From CALKHQ01 sp050329975 (GTDB lineage Bacteria; Pseudomonadota; Alphaproteobacteria; CALKHQ01), in the NCBI GenBank assembly GCA_050329975.1, contig JBHJOG010000058.1:1-31468 (forward strand): 31,468 nt of DNA, written 5' to 3'. The translations under genes and the position numbers were made by a program. Shown in pieces: positions 8,102 through 16,083 of this stretch (position 1 is its first letter; each line of letters opens with the position of its first letter). Under the pieces are notes generated by a model that saw nothing but the letters and a program-made list of their open reading frames with translations, was not told the origin of the DNA and searched no databases.

Positions 8102-8698
8102 TCAGGCCAGCCGGCCGTCGCGGATCAGCAGCCTGAGTCCCGCGGCGATGGTGCGCGCATCGCCAAGTGCGTCGTGGCCGCGCCCCGAAGCCGCGGTGCT
8201 GCCCGCCAGTGCGGCGACGTCGGTGCTGTGGAACAGCGTGTCTCCCACGTTCAGCAGCGCACCGAGGTGGCGCCGGATGTTGAACATGCGGCCGGCATGG
8301 CGGGACGGGGCAAGGCCGTTCCAGCCGGCGTTCTCCAGCAGGATCTCGCGGTCGCCGCCATTGCAGTACACCGGCCGTTCATCGTTGCCGATGAAGGCGT
8401 CGAAGCGCGCCTGCGCGTCGGAAAAGGCAAGCCCGTGGGCCTCCACTGCCCCTTGCGTGATGCCGGTGAGCGCGACGATGTAATCGCTGAGCACCGGGTT
8501 GCGCACCGGACGGACCAGGCAGGTAAAGGCGCCTTCCTCGACGAGCGCGGGGCCCGGCCCGAGCCGGACGGCGCCGATCTGGATCACCTCCCGGCACTCG
8601 CCGGGCCGCGACCAGCCCGAGGCGAGCGAACCCTCCCAGGCGGTCATCTCCAGGTCGAACAGCACGCAGGGACGGGCCGGATCGAACGGGGCTTCCAT
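8102..8698 (-). CDS. DEDDh 3'-5' exonuclease family protein
   Basis: A 198-residue exonuclease of the RNase T/DnaQ/ERI-1 superfamily. The acidic site can be traced: D15 and E17 in FDLEMT, D116 in NGGDREIL, and H175 with D180 in GHDALGDA, giving the DEDDh pattern. The pattern D-L-E-M-T and the EVIQIGAV stretch are closest to KapD/ERI-1-like enzymes that trim RNA ends, so RNA is the more likely substrate, but this is inference. No extra domain is present. The start is 17 bases after the gltB stop and has almost no Shine-Dalgarno match, so translation may depend on coupling to gltB. It is followed by the FzlA-like gene. Confidence 0.82.
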   Translation of the reverse strand: MEAPFDPARPCVLFDLEMTAWEGSLASGWSRPGECREVIQIGAVRLGPGPALVEEGAFTCLVRPVRNPVLSDYIVALTGITQGAVEAHGLAFSDAQARFDAFIGNDERPVYCNGGDREILLENAGWNGLAPSRHAGRMFNIRRHLGALLNVGDTLFHSTDVAALAGSTAASGRGHDALGDARTIAAGLRLLIRDGRLA

Positions 8699-8715
8699 CT
8701 ACCGCGGCGCGCTGT

Positions 8716-11700
8716 TCAGGCGCGCACCGCCTCGTCGCCTGCGACCAGGGTCAGCGGGTGCTTGAGCTGGCCGACGACCTCGAGCGGCACGACCTGCCAG
8801 AAGCGGGCGATCGTCCGCTCCCAGTCGTTGAGCAGGCCGTCGGCATAGGTCGACTGGGTTTCCGCCACATGCTCGCCGACCAGGTCTCGCAGCATCGCCT
8901 CCCAATGCGGGGCCTGCACCCGCTGGACCAGGACCGAATCCGGGTTGACGCAGTCATGGAAGGTGCCGTCCTCGTCGTAGACGAAGGCCATGCCGCCGGT
9001 CATGCCGGCGGCGAAGTTGTCGCCGACGCTGCCGAGGATGACGCTGGTGCCGCCGGTCATGTACTCGCAGCCGTTCGACCCACAGCCTTCCACCACCGCG
9101 ATCGCGCCGGAGTTGCGCACGCAGAAGCGGTCGCCGGCGCGCCCTGCGGCGAACAGCTTGCCGGCGGTGGCGCCGTAGAGCACCACGTTGCCGATGATCG
9201 CGTTCAGGTTGCTCGCCAACCGGCTGGAGGTCATCGGCCGGACGACGATAGTGCCACCGGACAGTCCCTTGCCGGTGTAGTCGTTGGTGTCGCCGAACAC
9301 CTCCAGCTTCATCCCGCGCACGGCGAAGGCGCCCAGCGACTGGCCGGCCGAGCCGCGCAGCCGGATGGTGGCATGGCCCGGCTGCAGGTGGTCCATGCCG
9401 AAGCTGCGGGTGATCATCGACGACATCTTCGCGCCGATCGCCCGGTGGGTGTTGCGCACGTTGTAGGTGAGCTGCATCTTCTCGCCCTCGCGGAACAGCG
9501 GCTCGGCGTCGGCGATCATCTGCGCGTCCAACGTCTCCGGTACCGGATTGCGGCCCTCGATCGTGCAATAGGGCGGATAGTCGCCGACATCGGCGCGGAC
9601 CAGGATCGGGTTCAGGTCCAGATCGTCGAGATGGGCGCTGCCGCGACTGACCTGATGCAGCAGGTCGGTCCTGCCGATGATCTCCTGCAGCGACCGGAAG
9701 CCGAGGTCGGCGAGGATCTCGCGCACCTCCTCGGCGAGGAAGGTGAACAGGTTGACGACTTTCTCGGGCGAGCCGGTGAACTTGTCGCGCAGCTGCGGAT
9801 CCTGGGTGCAGACCCCGACCGGGCAGGTGTTGGAATGGCACTGGCGGACCATGATACAGCCCATGGCGACCAGAGAGGCGGTGCCGATGCCGAACTCCTC
9901 GGCGCCCAGGATGGCGGCGATGACGATGTCGCGGCCGGACTTGAGGCCACCGTCGGTGCGCAGCCGCACCCGGTGGCGCAGCCGGTTGAGCATCAGCACC
10001 TGGTGGGTCTCGGCCAGCCCCAGCTCCCAGGGCAGCCCGGCATATTTGATCGAGGTCTGCGGGCTGGCACCGGTGCCGCCGGAGTGCCCCGAGATCAGGA
10101 TCACGTCGGCATGGGCCTTGGCGACGCCGGCGGCAATGGTGCCGATGCCCGACCGCGCGACCAGCTTCACGCAGACCTTGGCCTCCGGATTGATCTGCTT
10201 CAGGTCGTAGATCAGCTGGGCCAGGTCTTCGATGGAGTAGATGTCGTGGTGCGGCGGCGGCGAGATCAGAGTCACGCCCGGCGTGGAATGGCGCAGCCGG
10301 GCGATCATCTCCGAGACCTTGAAGCCGGGCAGCTGGCCGCCCTCGCCGGGCTTGGCACCCTGCGCGATCTTGATCTCCAGCTCACGGCAGTTGTTGAGAT
10401 ACTCGGCGGTAACCCCGAAGCGGCCGGAGGCGACCTGCTTGATCGCACTCGATGCATTGTCGCCGTTCGACCGCGGCTTGTAGCGGGCCGGGTCCTCGCC
10501 GCCCTCGCCGCTGTCGGACCGCGCGCCGATGCGGTTCATCGCGATCGAGAGCGTCTCGTGCGCCTCCGGGCTGAGCGCCCCGAGCGAGATGCCGGGCGAA
10601 ACCAGCCGCTTGCGGATGGCGGTGATCGAATCCACGTCGTCGAGCGAGGCCGGAGTCCGGCCAGGCTTGAAGTCCAGCAGATCGCGGATGTGGATCGGAT
10701 CCAGGTCGCGCAGGCCGGCGGTGTATTTCTTGAAGGTGGCGAAGCTGTCGGTGGCGACCGCGTGCTGCATCAGGTGGATCAGCGGCCCATGGAAGCCGTG
10801 CGCCTCGCCACCGCTGCGGTACTTGTAGAAGCCGCCGACCGGGAGCGCGACCACGTCCTCGTCCCAGGCCCGGCGATGGACCTCCAGCGTCTTGTGCTGG
10901 ATGCCGGCCAGCCCGATGCCGGAGATGCGCGACACCATGCCGGGGAAAAACTCGGCGACCAGCGTGCGCGACAGTCCGATGGCCTCGAAGTTGTAACCGC
11001 CCCGGTAGGAGCTGATGATCGAGATGCCCATCTTCGACATGATCTTCAGCAGGCCGGCGTCTATGGCGGCCACGTAGTTGTCGACGCAGGCAGCGACGTC
11101 GAGGTCGCCGATCAAGCCCCGCGCATGGCGGTCGACGATGGTCTCCTCGGCCAGATAGGCGTTGACCGTGGTCGCGCCGACCCCAATCAGGACGGCGAAA
11201 TAGTGGACGTCCATCGCTTCGCCGCAGCGCACGTTCAGCGAGGTCCAGGTCCGCAGCTGCTGGTTGACCAGGTGGGTGTGGACAGCCCCGGCAGCGAGGA
11301 TCATGGGCACCGGCGCCCGCTCGGCGGAAACCCCGGCGTCGCTGAGGATCACATGCTTCGGGCCGCCGCGGACTGCGTCCTCGGCCTGCTGGCAGATGCG
11401 GCGGATCGCTTCGGCCAGGCTCTCGTGCGGATCGTCGTTGCCGGCTTTGAAGGTGCAGTCGATCTCCACAGCACCGTCGCCGAGCGCGGCCCGCAGGGCG
11501 TTGAACTTGGCGTTGGTCAGCACCGGCGATTCCAGTTCCAGGATCTCGCACTGGCTGGCATCCTCGACCAGGATGTTGCCGAGGTTGCCGAGCCGGGTCT
11601 TCAGGCTCATCACGCCGGTCTCGCGCAGCGAGTCGATCGGCGGGTTGGTGACCTGGCTGAAATCCTGGCGGAAGAAGTGGTGCAGGCCCCGGTACTGGCC

Positions 11701-13284
11701 GGAAAGCACGGCCAGCGGCGTGTCGTCGCCCATGGAACCGATCGCTTCCTTGCCGCCTTCGGTCATCGGCTGCAGGATCAGCTCCAGGTCCTCCAGCGAC
11801 CAGCCGTAGCCGACCTGCCGCCGGCGCAGGGCGGCCCGGTCCATCGACGGCTTCGGTGTGGTGGCGGCGGCCGCGGCGGCGATCTCGGCGTCGAGATTGG
11901 TGATGTTCCTGACCCAGGCGCTGTAGTCGTTGCGCTCGGACAGCATCGTCTTCAGCGCCCCGTTGTCGTAGAAGCGGCCCTCTGCCAGGTCGACGGCGAT
12001 CATCTCGCCCGGGCCGCAGCGGCCCTTGGCGATGATGTGGGATTCCCGCAGCCGGACCATGCCGGTCTCGGAGCCGACGATAAGCATCCCCTCGTCGGTG
12101 ATGGTGTAGCGCAGCGGCCTGAGGCCGTTGCGGTCCATGCCTGCGAGCACCCAGCGCCCGTCATAGGCGGCGATCGCCGCCGGGCCGTCCCAAGGCTCCA
12201 TGACTGCATTGCAGTAGGCGTAGAGATCCTTCAGCCCCTGGCTGATGGTCGCGCGCTGCGACCAGGCTTCCGGGATCATCATGGTCTTGGTCAGCGGCAG
12301 GTCTCGGCCGGCCCGGATCATCACCTCGAAGACGGCGTCGAGTGCTGCGGAATCCGAGCTGCCAAGCTGGATGATCGGCTTGATGTCCTCGATATAGGGG
12401 CCGAAGGCGGCCGACTCCATCCGCGGCTCGTGGCTCTTCATCCAGTTGCTGTTGCCGCGTAGCGTGTTGATCTCGCCGTTGTGGGCGAGGGTGCGGAACG
12501 GCTGCGCCAGCTTCCAGGCCGGGAAGGTGTTGGTCGAGAACCGCTGGTGGAAGATGGCGAAGTTGGAGACGAAGCGCTCGTCGAGCAGGTCCGGGTAGAA
12601 CCGGGTCAGGTCCTCGGCAAGGAACATGCCCTTGTAGATGATCGAGCGGCAGGAGAGCGAGCAGATGTAGCTCTCGATGATGTTCTCCAGCAGCGCCGCC
12701 TTCTCGATCCGCCGCCGGATGATGTAGAGGTCGCATTCGAACCGCTCGTTGTCGACGCCGCGGTTGTTGGCGATCATGATCTGCTCGATCTCGGGGCGCG
12801 CCGCGTTCGCCTTCTCGCCGACCACATCGACGTTCACCGGCACCTGCCGCCAGCCGTAGATGGTGTAGCCGAAGCGGATGATCTCGGATTCGACGATGGT
12901 GCGGACCCGCTCCTGGGCGCCGTAATCGGTGCGGGGCAGGAACACCATGCCGACCGCGAGCTTGCCGGTACCGGGCTCGTGGCCGGTGCCGCGGATGTGC
13001 TCCTTGAAGAACTCCTGCGGGATCTGGACGTGGATGCCCGCGCCGTCGCCGGTCTTGCCGTCGGCGTCGACCGCGCCGCGGTGCCAGACCGCCTTCAACG
13101 CATCGATGCCGGCCTCGACCACCGCCCGGCTCGGCCTGCCGTCGATCGACGCGACCAGGCCGACGCCGCAGGCGTCGTGCTCGAACGCCGGGTCGTAGGC
13201 ATGCGCCGCCATCAGCTGGTCGCGGTTGGCCAGGTACTCGCGGACGAAGCGGGTACCGGCGTCCTCGTGGTTCCCTGACTGCAT
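8716..13284 (-). CDS. gltB: Glutamate synthase (NADPH) large subunit
   Basis: A 1522-residue alpha subunit of glutamate synthase, which makes two glutamates from glutamine and 2-oxoglutarate. The precursor has a 38-residue propeptide; C39 in HDACGVGLV becomes the N-terminal nucleophile of the class II amidotransferase domain (to about 430). A central domain, the FMN-binding synthase barrel with PPPHHDIYSIEDLAQLIYDL and ISGHSGGTGASP, and a 3Fe-4S loop with C1143, C1149 and C1154 follow, then the C-terminal beta-helix. The start at 13284 is backed by GGAG overlapping the gltD stop, five bases away, so the pair is translationally linked. The open frame upstream through gltD is a shadow. The order gltD-gltB is the reverse of E. 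coli gltBD. Length and all key residues are normal. Confidence 0.97.
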   Translation of the reverse strand: MQSGNHEDAGTRFVREYLANRDQLMAAHAYDPAFEHDACGVGLVASIDGRPSRAVVEAGIDALKAVWHRGAVDADGKTGDGAGIHVQIPQEFFKEHIRGTGHEPGTGKLAVGMVFLPRTDYGAQERVRTIVESEIIRFGYTIYGWRQVPVNVDVVGEKANAARPEIEQIMIANNRGVDNERFECDLYIIRRRIEKAALLENIIESYICSLSCRSIIYKGMFLAEDLTRFYPDLLDERFVSNFAIFHQRFSTNTFPAWKLAQPFRTLAHNGEINTLRGNSNWMKSHEPRMESAAFGPYIEDIKPIIQLGSSDSAALDAVFEVMIRAGRDLPLTKTMMIPEAWSQRATISQGLKDLYAYCNAVMEPWDGPAAIAAYDGRWVLAGMDRNGLRPLRYTITDEGMLIVGSETGMVRLRESHIIAKGRCGPGEMIAVDLAEGRFYDNGALKTMLSERNDYSAWVRNITNLDAEIAAAAAATTPKPSMDRAALRRRQVGYGWSLEDLELILQPMTEGGKEAIGSMGDDTPLAVLSGQYRGLHHFFRQDFSQVTNPPIDSLRETGVMSLKTRLGNLGNILVEDASQCEILELESPVLTNAKFNALRAALGDGAVEIDCTFKAGNDDPHESLAEAIRRICQQAEDAVRGGPKHVILSDAGVSAERAPVPMILAAGAVHTHLVNQQLRTWTSLNVRCGEAMDVHYFAVLIGVGATTVNAYLAEETIVDRHARGLIGDLDVAACVDNYVAAIDAGLLKIMSKMGISIISSYRGGYNFEAIGLSRTLVAEFFPGMVSRISGIGLAGIQHKTLEVHRRAWDEDVVALPVGGFYKYRSGGEAHGFHGPLIHLMQHAVATDSFATFKKYTAGLRDLDPIHIRDLLDFKPGRTPASLDDVDSITAIRKRLVSPGISLGALSPEAHETLSIAMNRIGARSDSGEGGEDPARYKPRSNGDNASSAIKQVASGRFGVTAEYLNNCRELEIKIAQGAKPGEGGQLPGFKVSEMIARLRHSTPGVTLISPPPHHDIYSIEDLAQLIYDLKQINPEAKVCVKLVARSGIGTIAAGVAKAHADVILISGHSGGTGASPQTSIKYAGLPWELGLAETHQVLMLNRLRHRVRLRTDGGLKSGRDIVIAAILGAEEFGIGTASLVAMGCIMVRQCHSNTCPVGVCTQDPQLRDKFTGSPEKVVNLFTFLAEEVREILADLGFRSLQEIIGRTDLLHQVSRGSAHLDDLDLNPILVRADVGDYPPYCTIEGRNPVPETLDAQMIADAEPLFREGEKMQLTYNVRNTHRAIGAKMSSMITRSFGMDHLQPGHATIRLRGSAGQSLGAFAVRGMKLEVFGDTNDYTGKGLSGGTIVVRPMTSSRLASNLNAIIGNVVLYGATAGKLFAAGRAGDRFCVRNSGAIAVVEGCGSNGCEYMTGGTSVILGSVGDNFAAGMTGGMAFVYDEDGTFHDCVNPDSVLVQRVQAPHWEAMLRDLVGEHVAETQSTYADGLLNDWERTIARFWQVVPLEVVGQLKHPLTLVAGDEAVRA

Positions 13285-13289
13285 TGCGA

Positions 13290-14762
13290 TCACTCCGCCG
13301 CGATCGCCTGCGCCTCGGCGCCGGCGGTCCTGCTTTGAATGTACTGGTGGATCGAGGCCGCCGCGTCCTGGCCGTCGCGGATTGCCCAGACCACAAGGCT
13401 GGCGCCGCGGACGATGTCGCCGACCGCGAACACGCCGTCGAGCGGCGTCATCATCGTCGCCCAGCTGACCTTGATGGTGCCCCAGCCGGTGACCGGCAGC
13501 TCCGGTGCGCCGAACAGTGTCGGCAGATCCTCCGGGTCGAAGCCGAGCGCCGTGATCACCAGGTCGGCGGGACAGGTGAAAGTCGAATCCGGCACCGGTT
13601 CGGGCGACTGGCGCCCGGTCGCGTCGGCCGTGCCGAGGCGCATCCGGTGCGCGCGCACGGCGGTCACCCCGCCATGCCTGCCCTTGCCGGCCACGTCGCC
13701 GAGAAAGGCCTCGGGGGCGGCCAGCCACTCGAAGACCACGCCCTCTTCCTCGGCATTCGCCACCTCGCGCTGCGACCCGGGCATGTTGGCGCGGTTGCGG
13801 CGGTAGAGGCAGGTCACCGATTTCGCGCCCTGGCGAACCGCGGTGCGTACGCAATCCATCGCCGTATCGCCGCCGCCGACCACAACCACGTCCTTCCCCG
13901 CCGCGTCGAGCGCCCCGCTGTCGAACGCCGGGACGATGTCGCCGAGGCCCTTGCGGTTGGATGCGGTCAGGAAGTCCAGGGCCGGCACCACGTTGTCGAG
14001 CCCGACCCCGGGTACCTGGATCTCGCGGGCCTTGTAGACGCCGGTTGCGATGAGCAAGGCATCGTGGGCCGCGCGCACTTCGTCGAGGGAGGCGTCCTTG
14101 CCGACGGTGAAGTTCAGTCTGAAGGTGACGCCGCTGTCGGCGAGCCAGGCGTTGCGCCGGCTGACCACGTCCTTCTCCAGCTTGAAATTGGGAATTCCGT
14201 ACATCAGCAGGCCGCCGCTGCGATCGTAGCGATCGTAGATGGTAACCTGGTAGCCCTTGGCGCGCAGCCGTGCAGCCGCAGCAAGCCCGCCCGGGCCGGC
14301 GCCGATGATGCCGACAGACTCTGCGCGCTCGCGCACCGGCTTGATCGGCTTGACCCAGCCGTTGTCGAAGGCGGTCTCGGTGATGTATTTCTCGACCGCG
14401 CCGATTGTCACGGTGCCGTGGGTGGACTGCTCGATGACGCAGTTGCCCTCGCACAGCCGATCCTGAGGACAGATCCGTCCGCAGACTTCCGGCAGGGTGT
14501 TGGTTGCGGACGAGACCTCATAAGCCTCCTCGAGCCGCCCTTCGGCCGTGAGCTTCAGCCAGTCCGGAATGTTGTTCGCCACCGGGCAATGCACCTGGCA
14601 GAAGGGAACGCCGCATTGCGAGCAGCGCGACGCCTGCTCGGCGGCCTTCTCGCGCGCGAACTCCCGGTAAATCTCCTGGAAATCGGTACGGCGCTCGCCG
14701 GCGGAGCGCTTGGGCGGCAGCTGTTGGGCAACCGATACGAACCGGAGCATTCGCTCGCTCAT
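13290..14762 (-). CDS. gltD: Glutamate synthase small subunit
   Basis: A 490-residue beta subunit that takes electrons from NADPH through FAD and two 4Fe-4S clusters to GltB. Cysteines for the clusters are visible: C47, C50, C55, C59 in CSQCGVPFCQVHC and C94, C98, C104, C108 in the VCGRICPQDRLCEGNC block. The FAD site is GIIGAGPGG (about 151-159); the NADPH site is VVVVGGGDTAMD in the second Rossmann fold. The ending AAASIHQYIQ is typical. I choose 14762 (MSERML) over an upstream ATG at 14819 because GGGGAGGA lies five bases before it and the family starts there. Transcription likely begins at the promoter at 14905-14933. It ends five bases before gltB. Confidence 0.96.
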   Translation of the reverse strand: MSERMLRFVSVAQQLPPKRSAGERRTDFQEIYREFAREKAAEQASRCSQCGVPFCQVHCPVANNIPDWLKLTAEGRLEEAYEVSSATNTLPEVCGRICPQDRLCEGNCVIEQSTHGTVTIGAVEKYITETAFDNGWVKPIKPVRERAESVGIIGAGPGGLAAAARLRAKGYQVTIYDRYDRSGGLLMYGIPNFKLEKDVVSRRNAWLADSGVTFRLNFTVGKDASLDEVRAAHDALLIATGVYKAREIQVPGVGLDNVVPALDFLTASNRKGLGDIVPAFDSGALDAAGKDVVVVGGGDTAMDCVRTAVRQGAKSVTCLYRRNRANMPGSQREVANAEEEGVVFEWLAAPEAFLGDVAGKGRHGGVTAVRAHRMRLGTADATGRQSPEPVPDSTFTCPADLVITALGFDPEDLPTLFGAPELPVTGWGTIKVSWATMMTPLDGVFAVGDIVRGASLVVWAIRDGQDAAASIHQYIQSRTAGAEAQAIAAE

Positions 14763-14871
14763 CGCCGTCCTCCCCTTGACTGGTGTCCCTTGCCCAGCGG
14801 CAGTTCCGCATCCCTGCATGTCGTGCCGCCTGGCGCTGCCTGTTCATCCTGGCGCGCAACCGAGCCTGCGG

Positions 14872-15061
14872 TGACCTTGCCGCTGCCGACCCTGACCTCT
14901 CGCCCTTATAGCGAAGGCCATGCGGGCTGCCAACTGGTTTTGCGACCAATAGGTCAGCTTGTGGCAACCAATTGACCTGCCGATCAGGCGGCGTGGGAGC
15001 GCGATCTCTCAATTCAGCCAAATGTCCAAAATTTTAGGTATGCTTTGCTGCCTAATGACCT
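14872..15061. promoter_or_regulatory. Array of five TGACCT/AGGTCA hexamers around the gltD promoter
   Basis: TGACCT occurs on the plus strand at 14872-14877, 14893-14898, 14973-14978 and 15056-15061, and its complement AGGTCA at 14951-14956. The copies at 14951 and 14973 face each other as a perfect inverted repeat with a 16-base spacer, centred about 65 bases upstream of the predicted gltD start point. The copy at 14893-14898 lies on that start point, and the one at 14872 is 21 bases (two helix turns) further into the leader. This arrangement suits binding sites of one regulator. The regulator is unknown to me. Confidence 0.4.
14905..14933 (-). promoter_or_regulatory. Sigma-70-type promoter for gltDB
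   Basis: On the minus strand, TTGGCA (14933-14928) is followed after exactly 17 bases by TATAAG (14910-14905). The expected start of transcription is near 14898, giving a leader of about 135 bases before the gltD ATG at 14762. This is the best housekeeping-type promoter match in the gap and is oriented correctly. No terminator is seen between gltD and the genes downstream, so it may also feed the exonuclease gene. Confidence 0.65.
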
Positions 15062-15161
15062 GCAAGTCATTTTGCCATGCGGCAATTCCGGCGTGGCAAC
15101 GCCAGATGCGGCGGGTATACTCCCGCGCGTCGCCGGCGCTGACCCGAGGGCCGAGCCTCGG
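15054..15161 (+). repeat. Run of four short inverted repeats upstream of uppP
   Basis: Four perfect small palindromes follow each other: AATGAC/GTCATT with a 6-base loop (15054-15071), TTGCC/GGCAA with a 4-base loop (15072-15085), GGCGT/ACGCC with a 4-base loop (15090-15103), and CCGAGG/CCTCGG with a 6-base loop (15144-15161). The first three are almost contiguous. None is followed by a T-run, so they are not ordinary intrinsic terminators. They could be hairpins in the 5' leader of uppP or protein-binding sites. Confidence 0.45.
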
Positions 15162-15201
15162 TTCGTCAACCGTGCCGCTCAACTAAATTACCGGGTGCTT
15201 C

Positions 15202-16038
15202 GTGGATATCGAACAGATCATTGCACTCGCGTTGATCCAGGGGCTGACCGAGTTCCTGCCCATCAGTTCCTCCGGCCACCTTGTGGTGACGTCCCGGATC
15301 ATCGGCTGGCCCGACCAGGGCCTCAGCTTCGACGTAGCCGTGCACGTCGGCACGCTGCTGGCGGTGCTCGTGTACTTCTGGCGCGACGTCGGGCGGATGA
15401 TTTACGGCCTGTTCAGTCCGCTCTGGGGCCGGGCCGGCGAGGAGACCCGCCTGGTCTGGAACGTGATCGTCGCGACAATCCCCCTGGCCGTGGCCGGCTT
15501 CCTGCTGTCGCAGGTCATGGGAGGCGGCGACGGGATTCTGGACTATGTCCTGCGCAACCCGGTGGTAAACGGGGGCGCCTTCATTGTCTTCGGACTCCTG
15601 CTTTGGCTTGCGGACATGCTGGGCCCGCGGGTTGCGCAGGTGCGCGACTTGGGCCCGATGGGAGCGCTCTTCATCGGGCTCGCCCAGGTGCTGGCTCTGA
15701 TCCCCGGCACCAGCCGGGCCGGCATCACCATCACCGCCGCACGCCTGCTCGGCTATGACCGCGACGAAGCGGCGCGCTTCTCGTTCCTGCTGGCGATCCC
15801 GGCGATTGCCGGCGCCGGGTTCATCATCGGACGTGGACTGGTTCAGGGCGGGGAGGTGGCGGTGACCCAGGGCGCCCTGATCGGGCTGGTCATCGCCTTC
15901 GCCGCCGCGCTGCTGGCCATCGCGGGACTGATGGCCTGGGTGCGGCGGGCGAGCTACCTGCCGTTCGTGATCTACCGCATCCTGTTCGGCGCGTTCCTGA
16001 TCTACTGGTTCTACGATCCGGCAGCCGCCGGCGGCTGA
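15202..16038 (+). CDS. uppP: Undecaprenyl-diphosphate phosphatase
   Basis: A 278-residue integral membrane enzyme (BacA/UppP family) that converts undecaprenyl diphosphate to the monophosphate, renewing the lipid carrier for peptidoglycan and O-antigen. The two active-site motifs are intact: QGLTEFLPISSSGHL (13-27) and PGTSRAG (168-174). The rest is strongly hydrophobic with about eight membrane segments. The start is a GTG at 15202; an in-frame TAA at 15184-15186 limits extension, and only a weak GGGTG precedes the GTG. The neighbour downstream (NDUFA9-like) is convergent after a 45-base gap without a clear terminator. Loss of this function usually raises bacitracin sensitivity. Confidence 0.95.
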   Translation: MDIEQIIALALIQGLTEFLPISSSGHLVVTSRIIGWPDQGLSFDVAVHVGTLLAVLVYFWRDVGRMIYGLFSPLWGRAGEETRLVWNVIVATIPLAVAGFLLSQVMGGGDGILDYVLRNPVVNGGAFIVFGLLLWLADMLGPRVAQVRDLGPMGALFIGLAQVLALIPGTSRAGITITAARLLGYDRDEAARFSFLLAIPAIAGAGFIIGRGLVQGGEVAVTQGALIGLVIAFAAALLAIAGLMAWVRRASYLPFVIYRILFGAFLIYWFYDPAAAGG

Positions 16039-16083
16039 TCGGCCGCTGTCTCTTGCCTGCGATCGACGGGGAGGCGCGTGGGC

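Larger units (their letters stand above)
14763..15201. other. Intergenic region between divergent gltD and uppP
   Basis: A 439-base gap without a convincing gene. The left part (to about 14980) holds the gltD promoter and most of a hexamer array. A stretch near 15009-15075 is clearly richer in A and T than its surroundings. The right part carries four small inverted repeats and a possible 54-codon ORF (15022-15186) that has no ribosome site and uses a rare TTA codon. I could not find a convincing promoter for uppP on the plus strand: the best -10 (TATGCT, 15039-15044) has no matching -35. Confidence 0.7.

Noticed and set aside
8758..12462. A 1234-codon open frame antisense to gltB, and similar long antisense frames over clpV (1977-3572) and over def/fzlA (6687-8483).
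   Set aside because: These are shadows of GC-rich coding sequence. The translations are low in complexity, rich in Arg, Ala and Gly, with no domain, while the opposite strand encodes complete known enzymes.
8716..14454. An open frame running from gltD into gltB (1912 codons), as if the two were one protein.
   Set aside because: The upstream part is a wrong-frame reading of gltD. Both genes have their own start, ribosome site and full domain set.
15039..15044. TATGCT as the -10 of a uppP promoter.
   Set aside because: No -35 resembling TTGACA at any usable spacing.
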